A program made the translations under genes and the position numbers. This document shows positions 37,571 through 46,316 of a stretch of DNA of 64,000 nucleotides, piece by piece; position 1 is the first letter of the stretch, and each line of letters opens with the position of its first letter. The notes below the pieces were generated by a model. That model ran no database searches. It was given only the letters and a program-made list of their open reading frames with translations, and was not told the origin of the DNA. Source of the stretch: VAZQ01 sp963816745 (GTDB taxonomy: Bacteria; Pseudomonadota; Alphaproteobacteria; Rhizobiales; Xanthobacteraceae); the NCBI GenBank assembly GCA_963816745.1, contig CAWFLQ010000013.1, positions 992,001 to 1,056,000 of the forward strand. Direction: 5' to 3'.

Positions 37571-39387
37571 ACGACTTCGTCGTCCGGTTCGCCAACGTCA
37601 ACGGATCGGGATCGGCCAGCGCCAACGAGCTGTTCGCGCGCTCGGTGATGCGCATGGGCATCCCCGTTGCGCCGCGCAACATCTTCCCCTCCAACATCCA
37701 GGGCCTGCCGACCTGGTACGAGGTGCGCATCTCCGAGGCCGGCCATCTCGGCGCGCGCGGCGGCACCGATCTCATGGTGGCGATGAACCCGCAGACCTGG
37801 GACAAGGACGTCGCCTGCATCGAGCCCGGCGGCTACCTGTTCTACGATTCCACCAAGCCGATGCCGAAGTCGAAGTTCCGCGACGACATCACGATCATCG
37901 GCGTGCCGCTCACCGCCATCTGCAATCGCGAATACACCGATCCCCGGCAGCGCCAGCTGTTCAAGAACATCATCTATGTCGGGGCGCTGTCGGCGCTGCT
38001 CGACATGGACATCAAGGCAATCGAGCAGCTGATCAGCGAGCAGTTCAAGTCGAAGGAAAAGCTGATCGGCGCCAACATGCATGCGCTGCAGCTCGGCCGC
38101 GAGTGGGCGCAGATGAACCTGCAATGCCCGATCGGCCTCAAATTGCGCCGCGCCGACAAGGTCGGCGATCGCATCTTCATCGAGGGCAACTCGGCCGCCG
38201 CGCTCGGCGCCGTCTATGGCGGCGCCACCGTGTGTGCGTGGTATCCGATCACGCCCTCCTCCTCGCTGGCCGATGCCTTCACCAGCCATTGCCGGCGGCT
38301 GCGGGTTGACCCCACGACCAAGAAGGCGAAATACGCCATCGTGCAGGGCGAGGACGAGCTCGCCTCGATCGGCATGGTGATCGGCGCCGCCTGGAACGGC
38401 TCGCGCGCCTTTACGGCTACCTCGGGGCCGGGCATCTCGCTGATGCAGGAGTTTCTCGGGCTCGCCTATTTCGCGGAAATCCCGGCGGTCGTGTTCAATG
38501 TGCAGCGCGCCGGCCCCTCGACCGGCATGCCGACGCGCACGCAGCAATGCGACATCATCTCCTGCGCCTATGCCTCGCACGGCGATACCAAGCACGTGCT
38601 GCTCTTTCCGGAAGACCCGGCCGAGGCCTTCGAGTTCGGCGCCGACGCCTTCGACCTCGCCGACCGCCTGCAGACGCCGATCTTCGTCATGCTCGACCTC
38701 GACATCGGCATGAACCATCGCCTGTGCCGGCCGCTCGCCTGGGACGACAGCCGCAAATACGACCGCGGCAAGGTGATGACCGCGGCCGACCTCGACGCCG
38801 GCAAGGATTTCGGCCGCTACCTCGACGTCGACAGCGACGGCATCCCCTATCGCACCTATCCCGGCACGCATCCGGCCAAGGGCGCGTTCTTCACCCGCGG
38901 CACCTCGCGCGACCGCTACGCGCGCTATTCCGAGGAAGGCGCCGTCTATGCCGACAACATGCAGCGCCTCATCCGCAAGTTCGAGAGCGCCAAGGACCTG
39001 GTGCCGCGCCCCTTACGCTCGAATTGCGACCGGCAGACGCGCTACGGCGTGATCTATTTCGGCTCGACCGCGCCGGCCATGAGCGAGGCGATCGGGATGC
39101 TCAAGGCGCAGGGCAATCACCTCGACATGCTGCGCGTGCGCGCCTTCCCGTTCCATCACTCGGTCGACGATTTCATCGCCGACCACGATTTCGTGTTCGT
39201 GGTGGAGCAGAACCGCGACGCCCAGATGCGCCTCCTGATCATGAACGAATGCGCCATCGATCCGGCCCGGTTGGTGCCGATCCTGCATTGGGACGGCACG
39301 CCGATCACCGCGCGCTTCATCGCGAGCGCGATCGGCGACCGGCTCAGCGCCCTGAAAGTCACGCCGCTGCGCAAGGTGGTTTCATGA
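37540..39387 (+). CDS. korA: 2-oxoacid:acceptor oxidoreductase, alpha (gamma-alpha fusion) subunit
   Basis: A 615-residue subunit. The N-terminal third is the gamma-type domain (VNGSGSASANELFARSVMRMG and EVRISEAGHLGARGG). The rest is the alpha-type pyrimidine domain (EGNSAAALGAVYGGATVCAWYPITPSSSLADAF, GAAWNGSRAFTATSGPGISLMQEFLGL, then GPSTGMPTRTQQCD). A gamma-alpha fusion is the KorA type of two-subunit 2-oxoacid oxidoreductases. 2-Oxoglutarate is the favoured substrate by analogy; pyruvate or indolepyruvate is not excluded. Its stop overlaps the ATG of the next gene (ATGA). Confidence 0.88.
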   Translation: MPSSSPISSINDFVVRFANVNGSGSASANELFARSVMRMGIPVAPRNIFPSNIQGLPTWYEVRISEAGHLGARGGTDLMVAMNPQTWDKDVACIEPGGYLFYDSTKPMPKSKFRDDITIIGVPLTAICNREYTDPRQRQLFKNIIYVGALSALLDMDIKAIEQLISEQFKSKEKLIGANMHALQLGREWAQMNLQCPIGLKLRRADKVGDRIFIEGNSAAALGAVYGGATVCAWYPITPSSSLADAFTSHCRRLRVDPTTKKAKYAIVQGEDELASIGMVIGAAWNGSRAFTATSGPGISLMQEFLGLAYFAEIPAVVFNVQRAGPSTGMPTRTQQCDIISCAYASHGDTKHVLLFPEDPAEAFEFGADAFDLADRLQTPIFVMLDLDIGMNHRLCRPLAWDDSRKYDRGKVMTAADLDAGKDFGRYLDVDSDGIPYRTYPGTHPAKGAFFTRGTSRDRYARYSEEGAVYADNMQRLIRKFESAKDLVPRPLRSNCDRQTRYGVIYFGSTAPAMSEAIGMLKAQGNHLDMLRVRAFPFHHSVDDFIADHDFVFVVEQNRDAQMRLLIMNECAIDPARLVPILHWDGTPITARFIASAIGDRLSALKVTPLRKVVS

Positions 39388-40440
39388 CCTACATCACCAA
39401 GCCCAAGTTCCACCACCCGGCGCTGCCGAAGAACGCGCTCGGCTATACCCACCGCGACTACGAGGGCAAGATCTCGACGCTGTGCGCGGGCTGCGGCCAC
39501 GACTTCGATCACCGCGGCGATCATCGAGGCCTGCTTCGAGCTCTCGATCGAGCCGCATCGCGTGGCCAAGATTTCCGGCATCGGCTGCTCGTCGAAGACG
39601 CCCGACTACTTCCTCAACGCCTCGCACGGCTTCAACTCGGTGCACGGCCGCATGCCGTCCGTGCTCACCGGCGCCAATCTGGCCAACCGCGATCTCATCT
39701 ATCTCGGAGTCTCCGGCGACGGCGATTCCGCCTCGATCGGCATTGGCCAGTTCGCCCACGTGATGCGCCGCGCGGTCAACATGGTCTATATCGTCGAGAA
39801 CAACGGCGTGTACGGCCTCACCAAAGGCCAGTTCTCCGCCACTGCCGATCGCGGCTCGAAGTCGAAGCGCGGCGTGGTCAATGCCGACAGCTCGATCGAC
39901 CTCGTGGCGATGGCGCTGCAGCTCGGCGCCACCTACGTGGCGCGCGGCTTCTCCGGCGACAAGACCCAGCTGGTTCCGATCATCAAGGGCGCGATCGAGC
40001 ACCAGGGCGCGGCCTTCATCGACGTGATCTCGCCCTGCGTCGCCTTCAACAATCACGAAGGCTCGACCAAGAGCTTCGATTACGTGCGCGAGCACAACGA
40101 GGCCGTGAATCGGCTCGATTTCATCACCAGCCGCACGCCGATCACGGTCAGCTACGAGCCGGGCTCGGTCGAGATCGTCGAGCAGCACGACGGCTCGAAG
40201 CTCGTGCTCAAGAAGGTCGCTGCCGATTATGACCCGCAAGACCGGCTCGGCGCGCTCAACTTCCTGCAGCGGCACGCCGCCAAGGGGCAGGTGGTGACGG
40301 GCCTGCTCTATGTCGATCGCGAGCCCGAGGACCTGCATCGCCATTTCAACACGGTCGACGCGCCGCTCAACACGCTCTCCGAGAAGGAGTTGTCGCCTGG
40401 CTCCGCGGCGCTGGAGAAGATCAACGCCGCACTGCGGTAG
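39384..40440 (+). CDS. korB: 2-oxoacid:acceptor oxidoreductase, beta (TPP) subunit, with one frameshift
   Basis: Thiamine-diphosphate subunit. STLCAGCGHD opens the conserved Cys region, GIGCSSKTPDYF follows, and VSGDGDSASIGIGQFAHVMRRAVNMVYIVENNGVYGLTKGQ is the TPP motif (GDGD...NN). One extra T at about 39504 interrupts the codon after GCGHD; without it the frame reads SITAAIIEACFEL. Length 3n+1 supports one insertion. It starts inside the stop of korA (ATGA), so translation is coupled. The enzyme decarboxylates a 2-oxoacid to the acyl-CoA while passing electrons to the upstream flavoprotein. Confidence 0.88.
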
Positions 40441-40475
40441 GTCGGGAAGCAAAGCTCAGAGGACCGCCCGAAGCC

Positions 40476-41006
40476 TCACGAGGCCCGCTTCTGCCAGGGC
40501 TTTTCCGCGACCGCGCGCTTTACCGCCTCCATCAATTCCTTCGGCGGCTCCATCTTGATGTCCAGCGGCTTGCCCGTCTCCAGGACGCTCTTCAGCCCCG
40601 ACAGGATCGCCGGCCAGCCGCCGCGGCCGCCCGCCAGTATGTCATCGGGAATGTCCCACGAATGGGCTTCCGTCATGGTGACCTTCACGGCGCCGCCGGC
40701 CTGCTCGATGTCATAGGTCACGAGGCATTCCGGGAGCTCGCGGAAGTCCGGCATGCCTTCGACCAGCCATGTGCATGAGAAGCGCCTGGGCGGCGACCAT
40801 TCGACAACGCGTCCGGACATATGAACGCGCCCGTCGGGATAGAGGAGCCGAAACGCGCCACCCTGCCGCGGTTCGACGTCGATCGCAAAACCGGCGAAAT
40901 ATTTCCGCGTGAACTCAGCGCTGGTCAGCGCCTCCCACACTTTCTCCGGCGTGCTTGCGATGTAGGTCACGTAGACCGTCTTCGGCACGAATGTCGGCTC
41001 ACTCAT
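40476..41006 (-). CDS. SRPBCC/AHSA1-like domain protein
   Basis: A 176-residue START-like protein: KTVYVTYIASTPEKVWEALTSAEFTRKYF opens the domain, RVVEWSPPRRFSCTWL and LVTYDIEQAGGAVKVTMTEAHSW follow, and it ends PAILSGLKSVLETGKPL. GGAGG lies before its ATG. The gene overlaps the end of an ArsR-type regulator by eight bases, a very common pairing in which the regulator controls the AHSA1 protein. A ligand is probable but unknown. Confidence 0.9.
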   Translation of the reverse strand: MSEPTFVPKTVYVTYIASTPEKVWEALTSAEFTRKYFAGFAIDVEPRQGGAFRLLYPDGRVHMSGRVVEWSPPRRFSCTWLVEGMPDFRELPECLVTYDIEQAGGAVKVTMTEAHSWDIPDDILAGGRGGWPAILSGLKSVLETGKPLDIKMEPPKELMEAVKRAVAEKPWQKRAS

Positions 41007-41346
41007 CTTTCGCCTCCGAACTTTTTTTCGTCTCCAGACCTTTCTTCAACTCCGCGAGCGCGCTCAGGCGGTGCCGCTCGTATTTGCCGATCCAGCGCTC
41101 CGCGATCTCATGGATCGGGACCGGATTGAGGTAGTGCAGCTTCTCGCGGCCGCGCCGCACCGTGGCGACGAGGTTCGCGTCTTCCAGGATCGCCAGATGC
41201 TTGCTCACGGCTTGCCGCGTCATCGAAGCCCCCGCTTCGGCAAGCCGGTCGCACAACTCGCTCAAGGTCTGCCCGTTCCGGGCAAAGAGCCGGTCGAGAA
41301 GCTCTCGCCGGCTCGCGTCGGCCAGCGCCCTGAACACGTCGTCCAT
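40999..41346 (-). CDS. ArsR-family transcriptional regulator
   Basis: A 115-residue winged-helix regulator: FRALADASRRELLDRLFARNGQTLSELCDRL, then SMTRQAVSKHLAILEDANLVATVRRGREKLHYLNP. No metal-binding CxC motif is visible, so it belongs to the non-metal ArsR group usually paired with AHSA1-like proteins. ATG 41346 is used. It overlaps the downstream gene by eight bases and probably autoregulates the pair. Confidence 0.92.
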   Translation of the reverse strand: MDDVFRALADASRRELLDRLFARNGQTLSELCDRLAEAGASMTRQAVSKHLAILEDANLVATVRRGREKLHYLNPVPIHEIAERWIGKYERHRLSALAELKKGLETKKSSEAKDE

Positions 41347-41635
41347 GAGCACAATATGCAACCATTTGGTTGCCTGTCAAGGCGATCTACATCGCCGAGA
41401 CGGGCGCACGCGGCCGGACAGCTATGCGCCAATGGCGTTCAGGCAGGCGCGGGTGAGGCGTCGAGCCTGCGCCCCCGCAGGCCCCCGGCCGCTCCCCTCG
41501 TGCGCGCAGGCGGTGGCTTGGTCACTGGGGAGGGGTGTGGGGCCGCGGCGGCTGGTACACGCCCAGCGGAGGCCCCTGCGACAGCGGCCTGTTGATGATG
41601 GGCGGCGGCGGGGCGGCAAGGAGACCAGTCCCTTC

Positions 41636-42880
41636 TCACTCCTCCGGGGCCTCGACGATCGGGTCGTAGCGCTTGTCGTCGAGGCCGATCAGATTCCACG
41701 ACTGCTTCATGTGCGGCGGCAACGGCGCCGTCATGTCGATCGTCCCACCACGTGGGTGCGGGACGACGATCCTGCGCGCCAGCAGATGCAGGCGATTCTG
41801 CATGCCACCCGGCAGCTCCCAGTTCTCCTTCGAGAAATACTTCGGATCGCCCACGATCGGATGGCCGATATGCGCCATATGCGCGCGCAATTGGTGGGTG
41901 CGACCGGTCACCGGCTTGAGCGACAGCCAGGCGAGTTGGCGCGCCGCGGTGTCGACCACGGCGTAATAGGTGATGGCGTGGCTCGCCCCCTCCTCGCCAT
42001 GGCGCGCGATGCGCATGAAGGAATCGTCCTCGCGCTCCTCCTTGGCCAGGAACGTCGAGATCCGGCCCTGATGCGGCTTGGGCACGCCTACGACCAGCGC
42101 CCAGTAGATTTTCCGCGCCGAGCGCGAGCGGAAGGTCTTCGCCAGCGCCGACGCCGCAAAGCGCGTCTTGGCGACCAGCAGGCAGCCGGCCGTGTCCTTG
42201 TCGAGCCGGTGCACCAGCCGCGGGCGCTGGCCCTGCGCGTCCCGCAACACGTCGAGCATGCCGTCGAGATGGCGCGTGGTGCCGGAGCCGCCCTGCACCG
42301 CGAGCCCCATGGGCTTGTTGAGCACCAGAACGTCGGCGTCCTCGTGCAGCGTGATCGACTTGAGGAACTCGCGGGTCTTGGCGTCGGCTTCGCCACCCGG
42401 CGTGGACGGCTTGGGCTGATCCAGCTTGAGCGGCGGGATGCGCACGGTCTGTCCGGCCTGCAGCCGGTCCTTGGGCTTGGCACGCTTGCCGTTCACGCGC
42501 AGCTCGCCTTTGCGGATGACACGCTGGATGTGGGAGAACGACAGCCCCGGAAAGCGCGCCTCGAGGAAACGGTCGACCCGCATGCCGCCTTCATCTCCGG
42601 TCACGGCGACGGTTTGCACGCCGGTACCCACGCCGTGATCGCCGGCTGCACGCGGCCGATCAGGGGCGTGCTGGAGATCCGTCCGCGTGACAGAGGGCCG
42701 AGCGCGGCTTCCACGCGCCGGCGCGCTTGGTCCGCCTTGCTTCGGCCCGTCCGCATCCCTGCTGCGTCGCTCGGTCCCACGGCTCGCTTCGAGGCGTGTG
42801 CGCCGACCGGGCTGCCGCGGGCCCGCGATTTGCCGACCGCCGCCAGGCTGCCTCGGACCGCCACCACCGCCTCGTCTCAC
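41636..42880 (-). CDS. RluA/RluC-family pseudouridine synthase with Arg/Gly-rich N-terminus
   Basis: A 414-residue RNA pseudouridine synthase. After an about 87-residue Arg/Gly/Ala-rich N-terminal tail comes an S4 RNA-binding domain (MRVDRFLEARFPGLSFSHIQRVIRKGELRVNGKRA). The catalytic domain has RPRLVHRLDKDTAGCLLVAKT with the catalytic Asp, then KPVTGRTHQLRAHMAHIGHPIVGD. RluC modifies 23S rRNA; other family members modify tRNA, so the target is inferred. The GTG start at 42880 has GGAGG five bases upstream. Tail and start are consistent, so no frameshift is needed. Confidence 0.9.
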   Translation of the reverse strand: MRRGGGGGPRQPGGGRQIAGPRQPGRRTRLEASRGTERRSRDADGPKQGGPSAPARGSRARPSVTRTDLQHAPDRPRAAGDHGVGTGVQTVAVTGDEGGMRVDRFLEARFPGLSFSHIQRVIRKGELRVNGKRAKPKDRLQAGQTVRIPPLKLDQPKPSTPGGEADAKTREFLKSITLHEDADVLVLNKPMGLAVQGGSGTTRHLDGMLDVLRDAQGQRPRLVHRLDKDTAGCLLVAKTRFAASALAKTFRSRSARKIYWALVVGVPKPHQGRISTFLAKEEREDDSFMRIARHGEEGASHAITYYAVVDTAARQLAWLSLKPVTGRTHQLRAHMAHIGHPIVGDPKYFSKENWELPGGMQNRLHLLARRIVVPHPRGGTIDMTAPLPPHMKQSWNLIGLDDKRYDPIVEAPEE

Positions 42881-42959
42881 CTTCGCCTCCGATCATTGGG
42901 CGTCTTCGATGGTCTCGATGATACGCGCAATCGAAGAACCCCGAACGTTGCAATCGTCG

Positions 42960-43307
42960 TCAGGGGCACCGCTTGAGCTCCTCCGCCCGCGCGCCGGCCC
43001 AATCGAGCACCAGCCGGTCGCCGCGCATCTCCAGCTTGATCGGAACGTTGCCGGTGGCGCCGCCGGCCCAGCAGCGCGCGCCGATGTGCCAGGCATCCCG
43101 CACGCGGTAGCTGGTCTTGATGGCGCACGCCGCTTCGCGCCAGCGTAGCGACAGCAAATTCACGACCAGGATCGGCATGTCAGCCTTTTCGCTTCCGCAG
43201 GCCTGCACATCGGCCGCCCAGCGACCATCGAACGGCCCGTTCGCCCATGCCGGCGTGGCGACCGCTAAAGCGCATGCCGCCAGCGCGACTGCTCCGATGG
43301 CCGTCAC
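42960..43307 (-). CDS. small secreted hypothetical protein
   Basis: A 115-residue protein with a signal peptide (MTAIGAVALAACALAVATPAWA, initiated by GTG) and a mature domain with four Cys (QACGSEK, AACAIK, ARCWAG and a C-terminal RCP). It may form disulfides in the periplasm. Its GTG overlaps the stop of rarA (GTGA), so translation is coupled to rarA. The family is not recognised. Confidence 0.75.
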   Translation of the reverse strand: MTAIGAVALAACALAVATPAWANGPFDGRWAADVQACGSEKADMPILVVNLLSLRWREAACAIKTSYRVRDAWHIGARCWAGGATGNVPIKLEMRGDRLVLDWAGARAEELKRCP

Positions 43308-44638
43308 TGCGGGTTCCGCTCCTTCCGAAGCTTCGCCCAGTAGTCCAGCCGTTTCCTGATCTCGCGCTCGAAGCCGCGCTCGGGCGGATCGTAGAAGGTC
43401 TGCCGGCCGAGCTGCTCCGGGAAATAGTCCTGGCCGGAGAAGGCGTCGGGCGCGTCGTGGTCGTAGTCGTAGCCCGATCCATAGCCTTCCGATTGCATCA
43501 GCTTGGTCGGTGCGTTGAGAATGTGCTTGGGCGGCAGCAGCGAGCCCGCCTCCTTGGCCGTGCGCATCGCCGCCCCGTAGGCGGCATAGGCGGCGTTCGA
43601 CTTCGGCGCGGTCGCGACATAGATCACCGCTTGAGCGATCGCCAATTCGCCCTCCGGCGAGCCCAGGAAGTCGTAGGCGTCCTTGGCGGCGTTGCAGATC
43701 ACCAGCGCCTGCGGGTCGGCCAACCCGATATCCTCGACCGCCATCCGCACCACGCGGCGCGCGAGGTAGAGCGGGTCCTCGCCGGCGTCGAGCATGCGGC
43801 AGAGATAGTAGAGCGCGGCGTCCGGATCGGAGCCGCGCACCGATTTGTGCAAGGCGCTGATCAGGTTGTAGTGGCCGTCCTGCTTCTTGTCGTAGATCGG
43901 CGCGCGGCGCTGCACGACTTCCTGCAATTTCGTGGCGTCGAACATCTCGCCGGCGCGTGCCGCTCGCCACACTTCCTCCGCCAGCGTGAGCGCGGCGCGG
44001 CCGTCGCCGTCGGCCATGCGGATCAACGATTGACGCGCCTCGGCATCGAGCGGGAGTTGCTTGCCCTCGATCGTTTCCGCGCGCGCGAGGAGCTTCTCGA
44101 CCGCGTCGGCGTCGAGCGACTTGAACACCAGCACGCGCGCGCGCGACAACATCGGCGCAATCAGCTCGAAGGATGGATTCTCGGTGGTGGCGCCGACGAG
44201 AACGATGGTGCCGTCCTCCATGACCGGCAGGAACGAATCCTGCTGGGCGCGGTTGAAGCGGTGGATCTCGTCGACGAAGAGCAGCGTCCCCTGCCCCATC
44301 TCACGGCGCGCGCGCGCCGCGTCGAACACCTTCTTGAGATCGGCGACGCCGGAGAAGATCGCCGAGATCTGCTCGAAATGCAGGTCCGTCGCCTGCGCCA
44401 GGAGCCGCGCCACGGTGGTCTTGCCGGTGCCGGGCGGGCCCCAGAAGATGAGCGAGCCCAGCGTGCGGGTATCGAGCAGGCGCGTGAGTGCACCGTCGGG
44501 GCCGAGCAGATGATCCTGACCGACGACCTCGGCCAGTTGCGTCGGCCGCAGCTTATCGGCAAGCGGACGCGGCGCGTCGCGCTCGAGGCCCGCCGCCGTG
44601 AACAGGCTCGGACCATCGCGCTTGGCGCGCGATGTCAT
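43304..44638 (-). CDS. rarA: replication-associated recombination protein A (RarA/MgsA)
   Basis: A 444-residue AAA+ ATPase acting at stalled replication forks. Landmarks: PLADKLRPTQLAEVVGQDHLLGP, Walker A FWGPPGTGKTTVARLLA, Walker B LLFVDEIHRFN, sensor 1 VGATTENPSFE, and the C-terminal tetramerisation region LISALHKSVRGSDPDAALYYLCRML. Typical length. Its ATG overlaps the degP stop by four bases. degP-rarA-small secreted protein-pseudouridine synthase is the order of this operon. Confidence 0.96.
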   Translation of the reverse strand: MTSRAKRDGPSLFTAAGLERDAPRPLADKLRPTQLAEVVGQDHLLGPDGALTRLLDTRTLGSLIFWGPPGTGKTTVARLLAQATDLHFEQISAIFSGVADLKKVFDAARARREMGQGTLLFVDEIHRFNRAQQDSFLPVMEDGTIVLVGATTENPSFELIAPMLSRARVLVFKSLDADAVEKLLARAETIEGKQLPLDAEARQSLIRMADGDGRAALTLAEEVWRAARAGEMFDATKLQEVVQRRAPIYDKKQDGHYNLISALHKSVRGSDPDAALYYLCRMLDAGEDPLYLARRVVRMAVEDIGLADPQALVICNAAKDAYDFLGSPEGELAIAQAVIYVATAPKSNAAYAAYGAAMRTAKEAGSLLPPKHILNAPTKLMQSEGYGSGYDYDHDAPDAFSGQDYFPEQLGRQTFYDPPERGFEREIRKRLDYWAKLRKERNPQ

Positions 44639-46070
44639 CCTCGCAGCTCCACCGACATCTGCTGGCCGCCGCGCATGATGGTGATGCTCCAGCGCCGGCT
44701 TTGCTGGCCGGTCGCACGCTGGAGATCGGTGGTCTTGCCGATCTTCGCATTGTTGACGGACATCACGAGGTCGCCGCGCTTGAAGCCGAGATTCTGCGCC
44801 GGCGAGCCGTTGGCGACGTCGACGATCACCACGCCTTGGACGGCAGGATCGAGCCGGAGCTCGTCCGCGAGCGCCGGGGACAGGTTGGAGACCTTGGCGC
44901 CCTGGAACGGGGAAGCCGAGGCGATGACGACCTCGTCATGGGGCATGTCGGGCAGCGGCTTCGAGCGCCACGGTCACTGCGACCTCCTTGCCGGCCCGCA
45001 TCACTCCTAGCCGTGCACTGCCACCGAGCTCCTTGGTGGCGAAGCGGTAGTCGAAGGCATTGGGATCCTCGACCGCCTGCCCGTCGATGGCCACGATCAG
45101 GTCGCTGGTCTTGAGGCCTGCCCGCCCGGCGGGGCTCGCGGGCGTCACGCTCGCGATCAGCGCGCCGGCAGGACGCTTGAGCCCGAGGCCTTCTGCGATC
45201 TCCGGCGTCACGGCCTGCAGCCGTGCGCCCAGCCACGGCCGCTTGACCGTCGAGCCTCCGCTCCTGGCGGATGCCACCACGACCTTGACCATGTTGGCGG
45301 GAATGGCGAAGCCGATGCCCTGCGAGCCGCCGGAGCGCGAGAAGATCGCGGTGTTGATACCGACCAGGCGGGCGCCGAGATCGACCAGCGCGCCGCCAGA
45401 GTTGCCGGGATTGATGGCGGCATCGGTCTGGATGAAGAACTGATAGTCGGTGATGCCGACCTGGGTGCGTGCCACCGCAGAGACGATGCCGTGCGTCACG
45501 GTCTGGCCGACGGCGAAGGGATTGCCGATGGCGAGCACCACGTCGCCGACCTGCAACGCATCGGAATCGGCGAATTCGAGCGCAGGAAAACGCTCGTTCT
45601 GGCGCCTTGATGCGCAGCACCGCGAGGTCCGAGCGCGAATCCTTCAGCACGATCTCGGCCTCGAATTCGCGCTTGTCGGCGAGCGAGACCTTCACCTGAT
45701 CCGCGCCCTCGATCACGTGGTTGTTGGTGACCACGAGGCCGGCGGCGTCGACCAGGACGCCCGAGCCGAGCGAGCGCTGCATCTGCTCTCCGGGGCCGCC
45801 CGGTCCCCCGGGGCCGCCCGGGCCTCCGAAGAAGCGCCGGAAGATCGGGTCGTCGAACAGCGGATTGCGGACAGACACGGTCTTGGCGGCATAGACGTTG
45901 ACGACGGCGGGCGCGGCGCGCTGGACCACCGGCGCGTAGGACAACCGCAGCTCGTTCGGCGAGGTCGGCACGCGGCGCTCCTGCGCCGTGGCGCTGGGCG
46001 GTGCCAGAGAGAGCATCCAGCCGAGGACGACGAAAAGGACCGTTGCAAGCGATTTCAGGCGCAAGAACAT
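44635..46070 (-). CDS. degP: periplasmic serine protease DegP/HtrA, with two frameshifts
   Basis: An exported S1C protease-chaperone. The signal peptide is MFLRLKSLATVLFVVLGWMLSLAPPSATAQ. The catalytic triad is intact: TNNHV (His), SDLAVL (Asp) and GNSGG (Ser). Two PDZ domains follow, the second ending GGQQMSVELRG. A (GGP)n-like repeat, FFGGPGGPGGPGGPGEQ, lies in the regulatory LA loop. The frame breaks at about 45601 and at about 44954 (one extra base each), each time followed by the expected continuation; the length (3n+2) agrees. This is the active relative of the pseudoprotease at 19586-20560. A two-hairpin repeat starts 66 bases before its ATG. Confidence 0.9.
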
Positions 46071-46135
46071 GGGAGATTCCGGGCTCTGACGGTGCTGAGA
46101 TATAAGCCCAAGGACGCGGCAATAGAAGGGCGAGA

Positions 46136-46301
46136 CTAGTGCCCCGAACCCGAAGTTCGCACACGGGTTGCTGCAAGGGCGGTTGCGAACTTCGGGTTCA
46201 AAAGGGGCACTAGAATCATACAGTTGCTAGTGTCCCTTTGATTCCGAAGTTCGCATCAGAGCGTGCTGCGAATGCTTGCGAACTTCGGAATGGGACACTA
46301 G
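46136..46301. repeat. two-hairpin repeat element, copy B
   Basis: Same design as copy A. Hairpin 1 pairs 46136-46161 with 46184-46213 (26 bp, AAAA bulge in the 3' arm, 22-base loop). Hairpin 2 pairs 46227-46255 with 46277-46301 (25 bp, TTTG bulge in the 5' arm, 21-base loop with GCGTGCTGCGAATG). The spacer is AATCATACAGTTG. Each hairpin is closed by CTAGTG/CACTAG. Arm sequences differ from copy A (for example CCGAAGTTCGCA against CCGACGTTCGTA), yet pairing is kept. Confidence 0.88.
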
Positions 46302-46316
46302 GCGCGGCCGCGCCCT

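Noticed and set aside
39384..39520. Programmed ribosomal frameshifting in korB
   Set aside because: No slippery heptamer or downstream pseudoknot at the site, and similar single-base breaks occur in many unrelated genes of the window, pointing to sequence errors.
41362..41635. A possible 65-codon Pro/Arg-rich minus-strand frame downstream of the pseudouridine synthase
   Set aside because: Low-complexity, overlaps other open frames in the same GC-rich patch and resembles no protein.
42600..42960. A frameshift in the pseudouridine synthase N-terminus
   Set aside because: A GTG start at 42880 with a strong Shine-Dalgarno opens the correct frame; the Arg/Gly-rich tail is in frame, so no indel is needed.
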